Below are positions 33,155 to 37,318 of a stretch of 37,318 nt of DNA, piece after piece. Position numbers and translations under genes: made by a program. The stretch is from NCBI GenBank assembly GCA_016776605.1, contig JADHTB010000034.1:1-37318 (forward strand), written 5' to 3'. The DNA is from Alphaproteobacteria bacterium (GTDB lineage Bacteria > Pseudomonadota > Alphaproteobacteria > GCA-2731375). Within the stretch, counting starts at the first letter, position 1. Each line of letters starts with the position of its first letter. The notes below the pieces were generated by a model that did not search any database, was not told the DNA's origin, and saw only the letters and a list, made by a program, of their open reading frames with translations.

Positions 33155-34174
33155 ATGGAAGCCCTGGGCGACTTGCCGATCTTCCTGGAAACCATGCCGT
33201 GGGAGGAGGCCCAGGCCGCCCTGGAAGCAGCCGATCTGGGCGACGGCCTGCCCCTGGTGCCGCCCACCGAACGGCGTTTGGTGGCAATGCTGGATGGCGT
33301 CGCCGCGCCCGGTAAATTATATGGCCAGATGCTGCCGCTGTTCGGCGATTTAACCCCTGCCGCGGTGGCCTACAATTGCGTCCTGGCCGGCTGCCAGCCA
33401 GGGGCCCTGTCCGTTGTGTTGACCGCGGCCGAGGCCTGTCTGCAGCCGCCCTTCAATCTGCTGGGCATTTTGACCACAACCGGCACCCCGGCGGTGCTAA
33501 CCATCGTGCATGGCCCTATTGCCCAAACCCTAGGCATGAACCCCGGCACCAATTGCCTTGGTCCTGGCAATCGCGCCAATGCCAGCCTGGGCCGGGCGAT
33601 GTCATTGGTGATGCGCAACATTGGCGGCGCCCGGGCCGGGATCGGCGATATGGCGACCATGGGGCAGCCGGGCAAATACACCTTTTGCTTCCCCGAAGGC
33701 GATGACCGGGTCTTTCCGTTGTTCCCGGCACGGCGCGGTCTGGCCGGCGACGCCAGCGCGGTGACCGTGCTGGGTGTCTCGGGCACGGTGGAGGTGCTGC
33801 CCCTGGAAGGCGGCGCGACGCCGGAGCAGATCCTGGACCCGGTGGCCGCCGCTATGATCGCCGGCGGGGCGGTTGCCTCCGCCGGCCGGATGCGGGATCT
33901 GGACGAGCAATTTTTTCTGCTGCCGCCGGAAATGACCCAGAAAATCGCCAAGCATGGTTGGGATCTGCCCCGGGTGCAGGATTATCTGTTTCAGGCCCGT
34001 TCTGTCGCCGTGCCCGAAATGGCCACTATTTCCACCCTGGGCCCCATCGCGCGAAGCGCGGCGGATATCCATCCCATCGTTACCGGGGGTGCCGGGGTAA
34101 AGATGACCTATCTGCCTTTATGGGCCGGCGGTACTTTGTCGGTGAGCAGACCCCTGCGCAATCTTGGGAGTTGA
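33155..34174 (+). CDS. Hypothetical protein B of the paralogous pair
   Basis: At 339 aa this is homologous to gene A along its length: GDGLPLVPPTE, NCVLAGCQPGALSVVLTAA, NCLGPGNRANASLGRAMSLVMRNIGGARAG (core GRAMSLVMRNIGGARAG) and MGQPGKYTFCFPEGDD. Cys80 and Cys134 correspond to Cys86 and Cys140 of A. A conserved Asn-rich segment (GPGNRAN) follows the second Cys. It probably forms a heteromer with A, and the pair may act with the UGSC protein; this is inferred from gene order and tight spacing. The stop TGA overlaps the next ATG (TGATG), so translation is coupled. It lacks a signal peptide. It lacks the two extra cysteines of A. Confidence 0.75.
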   Translation: MEALGDLPIFLETMPWEEAQAALEAADLGDGLPLVPPTERRLVAMLDGVAAPGKLYGQMLPLFGDLTPAAVAYNCVLAGCQPGALSVVLTAAEACLQPPFNLLGILTTTGTPAVLTIVHGPIAQTLGMNPGTNCLGPGNRANASLGRAMSLVMRNIGGARAGIGDMATMGQPGKYTFCFPEGDDRVFPLFPARRGLAGDASAVTVLGVSGTVEVLPLEGGATPEQILDPVAAAMIAGGAVASAGRMRDLDEQFFLLPPEMTQKIAKHGWDLPRVQDYLFQARSVAVPEMATISTLGPIARSAADIHPIVTGGAGVKMTYLPLWAGGTLSVSRPLRNLGS

Positions 34175-36135
34175 TGAACATGCCCGTTACCCGGCTGGAA
34201 ATAATACAACGCGGACCATATGAAGATGGCCGCGGCTTTGGCCAGGTTGGCCCGTACGAGCGGATCGAGGCCATTGCCCATTATGCGGTCGATCCCTTGC
34301 ATGCCGCCAACCAGGGCGTGGTGGATCTGGCCCTGGCCGAGCGGGATGGGAATGGCCTGGTGCATTTTCAGGGCGATGTGACCTTGTTGCAGCCGGTGCA
34401 GGCGGAGGCTGCGAACCGCGCCCTTTTGATGCAGGTGCCGAACCGGGGCAAGCGGGTCATCGCCCGCTTCAATCAATCACCCATGGGCACCGAGGATACG
34501 GTGGAGATCGCGCCCGGTGATGGGTTTCTATTCCAACAGGGCTGGACCGTCGCCTGGGCCGGCTGGCAATGGGATGTGCCGCGTACGCCGGAACGCATGC
34601 GTATCGGCCTGATGCCGCCCAACGTGCCACGCGCCGCGCGGACCCCGGCCAGCCGCATGCAGCTTCGAATCCAGCCGGATAAGGCCCGCGACAGCCTGCC
34701 CCTGACCGATCAGCACGTGGGCGATCTGGGCCGCCATACTCTGGTGCGGGTGGCCGATACCAATGAACCCGGCGCCCAATTGCTGGTGCGCGATGGCCCC
34801 TATGGTGAGGCGGAGGTCATTGCCAGGGAAAACTGGCGTTTCGAACCCGATGACCATATCTGGCTGGATGGCGGTTTTGCGGCCGGGCGGATTTACGACC
34901 TGCTGTACACGCCCCTGGACTGCCCCGTGGTGGGTACGGGGATGCTGGCCACCAGGGATCTGGCATCGTTTCTGCGCTATGATGCCGAGGCGCCCACCGC
35001 CGGCACAATCGACCATGTGGTGGGCGAGGGGCAGTCCCAATGCGGCCGCTTTCTGCGTACCTATCTGTATCTGGGCCTGAACCAGGACGAGGCCGGCCGG
35101 CCGGCCTTTGACGGCATACTGGCCCATATCGCCGGTGGCCGGCGCGGTGAATTCAATCACCGTTATGCCCAGCCATCGGTACAGCCCACGCCATCCTTTG
35201 GGCATCTGTTTCCCTTTGCCGATGGGGTACAGACAGATCCCCTGACAGGCGCCACCGACGGCCTGCTGGCCCGGCAGGAAGCCAAGGGCGCCATGCCCAG
35301 GATCATCTATACGGATACTTCGTCGGAATATTGGCGCGGCGATGCGGCTCTTAGCCATGGCGATCCGGCCACGGGCGGGGATGGGGCAATGTCCGCTGGC
35401 GTGCGGCGCTATCTGTTCGCCTCCACCCAGCATGGCCCCGGTGCGGCGGCCCTGGCCCGGCGCACCATGTTCGGCAGCCATGGCCAGAATTACCTGAATA
35501 TCATCGACTATCGCCCGCTGTACCGCGCCGCCCTGATGAACCTGCTGGCCTGGGTCAAGGACGGCGTTGCGCCGCCCGATAGCGCCTATCCCAGTCTGGC
35601 CGCGGGCAACCGGGGCACCCGGGGGGAGGTAATGGCGGCGCTATCCGCTTACCCCGGTCTGGCCCTGCCCGATAGGGCGGCCATGACCTGGGTCTATCCG
35701 CTGGATCTGGGGCCGGACGCCGAACAGGGTATCGCCGCCCTGCCGGCGAAGATCGGGCCGGCAGCTTATCCTGATTGGGTCTCGACCCTTGACGGCAATG
35801 GTAACGAGGCAGCGGGCATCGCCATGCCCGACGTGGCCGTGCCGGTGGCCAGCCATACCGGCTTCAACCCCCGTCATGCCGATACGGGCGGGGCGGGGCA
35901 GTTGTTGGAATATGTCGGCTCCACCATGCCCTTTGCCAGGGATCAGGCCGGGCGCACGGCGGCGGGCGATCCGCGTCCCTCGATACAGGAGCGCTATGCC
36001 AGCCGTGATGATTATCTTGATCAGGTGCGCGCGGCGGCGGTGGCATTGCTGGGGCAGCGTTACCTGCTGGCCCAGGATGTGGCGCTGTGTGTTGAGCTTG
36101 CCGCCGCCCGTTACGATGCCTGCATGGGGCAATAG
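34174..36135 (+). CDS. Alpha/beta hydrolase domain-containing protein (PF20091-like)
   Basis: This 653-aa protein starts MNMPVTRLEIIQRGPYEDGRGFGQVGPYERIEAIAHYAVDP (recognisable as TRLEI...FG..GPYE), the standard opening of the large alpha/beta hydrolase domain family. The nucleophile elbow is GEGQSQCGRF with Ser288. A His-containing C-terminal region (ASHTGFNPRHADTGGAGQ) and a long mid-section follow. Family enzymes are ester or amide hydrolases of unknown substrate, cytoplasmic here because no signal peptide is seen. The frame is open upstream to 33958, but ATG 34174 with GGGAG 5 nt upstream and a TGATG overlap with gene B sets the start. ATG 34180 is an alternative. It is the fifth operon gene. 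Confidence 0.9.
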   Translation: MNMPVTRLEIIQRGPYEDGRGFGQVGPYERIEAIAHYAVDPLHAANQGVVDLALAERDGNGLVHFQGDVTLLQPVQAEAANRALLMQVPNRGKRVIARFNQSPMGTEDTVEIAPGDGFLFQQGWTVAWAGWQWDVPRTPERMRIGLMPPNVPRAARTPASRMQLRIQPDKARDSLPLTDQHVGDLGRHTLVRVADTNEPGAQLLVRDGPYGEAEVIARENWRFEPDDHIWLDGGFAAGRIYDLLYTPLDCPVVGTGMLATRDLASFLRYDAEAPTAGTIDHVVGEGQSQCGRFLRTYLYLGLNQDEAGRPAFDGILAHIAGGRRGEFNHRYAQPSVQPTPSFGHLFPFADGVQTDPLTGATDGLLARQEAKGAMPRIIYTDTSSEYWRGDAALSHGDPATGGDGAMSAGVRRYLFASTQHGPGAAALARRTMFGSHGQNYLNIIDYRPLYRAALMNLLAWVKDGVAPPDSAYPSLAAGNRGTRGEVMAALSAYPGLALPDRAAMTWVYPLDLGPDAEQGIAALPAKIGPAAYPDWVSTLDGNGNEAAGIAMPDVAVPVASHTGFNPRHADTGGAGQLLEYVGSTMPFARDQAGRTAAGDPRPSIQERYASRDDYLDQVRAAAVALLGQRYLLAQDVALCVELAAARYDACMGQ

Positions 36136-36160
36136 AATTCTTTCATAGGAGTACGCAGAG

Positions 36161-36961
36161 ATGGCAGACGATCCCACGAACCCCGATGGCCGTATCAATA
36201 CGGAACGGCGCGGCCCGCTGCTGCTGATCGGCATTGACCGGCCGCACAAGTTCAATGGCTTCACGCCAAAGATGACCGTGGAACTGGGCGATGCCTACAC
36301 CCTGTTGGAGCGCGATGACGCATTGCGCTGCGGTGTGCTGCACGCGGTTGGCCCGCACACCACCGCCGGTCTGGATATGCCAAAAATGGCGCCGCACCGG
36401 GAAAAAGGCGCGCCGTTATATGGCGAAGGCAATATCGACTGCTTTGGTCTGGCCGGCCCGCACCGCAGCAAACCCATGGTGGCGGCGGTGCAGGGCATCA
36501 CCTATACCATCGGCATCGAATTGATGCTGGCCTGCGACATCGTCATCGCCGCCGACGACTGCCGCTTCTCCCAATTGGAGGTGCAGCGCAACCTGATGGC
36601 CACGGGCGGGGCGACGATCCGCATGGTGCAGCGCGCCGGCTATGGCAACGCCATGCGCTATCTGTTGACCGACGACGAGTTCGACGCGGCGACCGCCCTG
36701 CGCTTCAACTATATCCAGGAGGTGGTGCCCACGGGCCGGCAACTGGACCGGGCGATTGAGCTGGCGGAAAAAATCTGCGCCCAGGCCCCTCTGGCGGTGC
36801 GCGCCACCATCGCCAATTCACAAAAATTCATTGAACAGGGTTTCGATGCGGCGGTGGCGGACTTCGCCACCGTCAACGTGGAACTGGGCAAGACCAACGA
36901 CGCCAGGGAAGGCCTGGCCGCCTTCGTCGAAAAACGCCCGGCGAAGTTCACCGGCACCTAA
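36161..36961 (+). CDS. Enoyl-CoA hydratase/isomerase family protein
   Basis: This 266-aa crotonase carries both hydratase glutamates, Glu120 (IGIELMLACD) and Glu140 (SQLEVQRN), at the canonical 20-residue spacing. Its sequence differs from the other crotonases here, as in FSQLEVQRNLMATGG for the usual FGLPEI..G..PG. The oxyanion-hole segment is GPHTTAGLDMPKM in place of AGADI. The acyl-CoA substrate probably belongs to the pathway of the preceding hydrolase and DMFase-like genes. The AGGAG ribosome site lies 10 nt upstream of the ATG, 25 nt past the previous stop, so it is the last gene of the operon. No terminator is seen in the following 100 nt. Confidence 0.9.
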   Translation: MADDPTNPDGRINTERRGPLLLIGIDRPHKFNGFTPKMTVELGDAYTLLERDDALRCGVLHAVGPHTTAGLDMPKMAPHREKGAPLYGEGNIDCFGLAGPHRSKPMVAAVQGITYTIGIELMLACDIVIAADDCRFSQLEVQRNLMATGGATIRMVQRAGYGNAMRYLLTDDEFDAATALRFNYIQEVVPTGRQLDRAIELAEKICAQAPLAVRATIANSQKFIEQGFDAAVADFATVNVELGKTNDAREGLAAFVEKRPAKFTGT

Positions 36962-37150
36962 CAGCGCCGGCCTCTCTATTAAGAGGATATGACTTGTTAT
37001 TCGCAGAAAACAGGGCGCCGTTTCCCCTTATTCGTTGATCCGCTCCTGACGGTAATTCAAAAAACAAGACTCGACCCCGTATCTACGTAAATCAATTTAC
37101 TCCGACCCCTTTGATGTGGACTTCGCCCACCGCACCATAAGTCGCAGTAG
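36962..37150. other. Spacer between the operon end and the IS630 transposase, with degenerate palindrome
   Basis: There is no gene. It contains a GTAAAT-CA-ATTTAC inverted repeat (37087-37100), flanked on one side by CTCCGACCCC and on the other by CTCGACCCC in the same orientation. Such GGGGTCGGAG-type ends recall dispersed Y1-transposase-related repeats, but the arms are too degenerate to be sure. Part may be the end of the IS element. Confidence 0.4.
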
Positions 37151-37318
37151 CTAGTGGATTGATTCCAACGTTTGGAACTCTCTATTTCGAGCGGCGATGA
37201 TTTCTTCTGGATCAGCTTTCCATATAAATGGTTTGGCATCGTTGGCGTTGTATTCCTTGATGAAGCGGTTGATCGCGGCTTGCAAATCGACCAGCGAAAA
37301 GAACACACCGTGCTTAAG
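37151..37318 (-). mobile_element. IS630 family transposase, C-terminal fragment at the window edge
   Basis: The minus strand from the window end reads LKHGVFFSLVDLQAAINRF, then IKEYNANDAKPFIWKADPE, then EIIAARNREFQTLESIH and a TAG stop (complement at 37151-37153). This is the C-terminal signature of IS630-type (DDE) transposases, including the KPFxWKADPE block. Only 55 codons are visible. It is cut by the window edge, so whether the element is complete is unknown. The TA target site and terminal inverted repeats could not be identified in the 189-nt spacer. Confidence 0.85.

Overview
The window is high-GC DNA with closely packed operons, a Liv-type ABC importer, a TRAP transporter, several acyl-CoA enzymes and a PAS_5 protein. 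This suggests a free-living alphaproteobacterium, probably Rhodospirillales-like. No rRNA, tRNA or CRISPR was seen. The organism assignment is inference from gene content and base composition. Both window ends cut genes: a peroxiredoxin-like gene on the left and an IS630-type transposase on the right.

Layout. 1-1255: start of a peroxiredoxin-like gene plus a 52-codon gene, divergent from an AraC regulator. 1368-8539: a YaiI/UPF0178 protein, a SulP transporter with STAS domain, an ATP-grasp-like protein, a PAS_5 protein, a GMC flavoenzyme and a membrane protein. 8881-10974: a fused enoyl-CoA hydratase/3-hydroxyacyl-CoA dehydrogenase ending in a clear terminator and a 56-bp near-perfect palindrome. 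11107-16644 (minus): an RraA-like protein and a complete livK-H-M-G-F importer. 16972-20388 (plus): a complete TAT-exported TRAP system of the TakP/mannitol-chloroaromatic type. 20385-28067: VOC, EamA, GFA, MaoC, a pesticin-like muramidase, a PaaG-like crotonase, DUF1203, a long-tailed DEAD-box helicase and a small unknown protein. 28238-29036: an alpha/beta hydrolase broken by an amber codon and a frameshift.

The most notable part is 29156-36961. It looks like one plus-strand operon: an N,N-dimethylformamidase large-subunit homologue, a UGSC-family selenoprotein, a pair of paralogous proteins with shared cysteines (351 and 339 aa), a large alpha/beta hydrolase (PF20091-like) and a crotonase. 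The selenoprotein is hidden because its in-frame UGA (31828-31830) looks like a stop. Reading through it gives 172 residues with an Asp-Sec-Gly-Ser-Cys motif, and a bacterial-type SECIS hairpin lies directly after the UGA. The UGSC protein family is known. The combination with the paralogous pair and the DMFase-like enzyme is, as far as I can tell, uncharacterised, and I propose it as a candidate multi-subunit selenoenzyme for catabolism of an unknown substrate.

Two families of short dispersed palindromic repeats punctuate the region. Family 1 (105/65 bp) sits at gene 3' ends and supplies stop codons to flanking genes. Family 2 (about 67 bp) sits directly upstream of start codons on the minus strand. 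Both transporter operons carry a hairpin just after the binding-protein gene, an arrangement that usually gives excess binding protein over permease.
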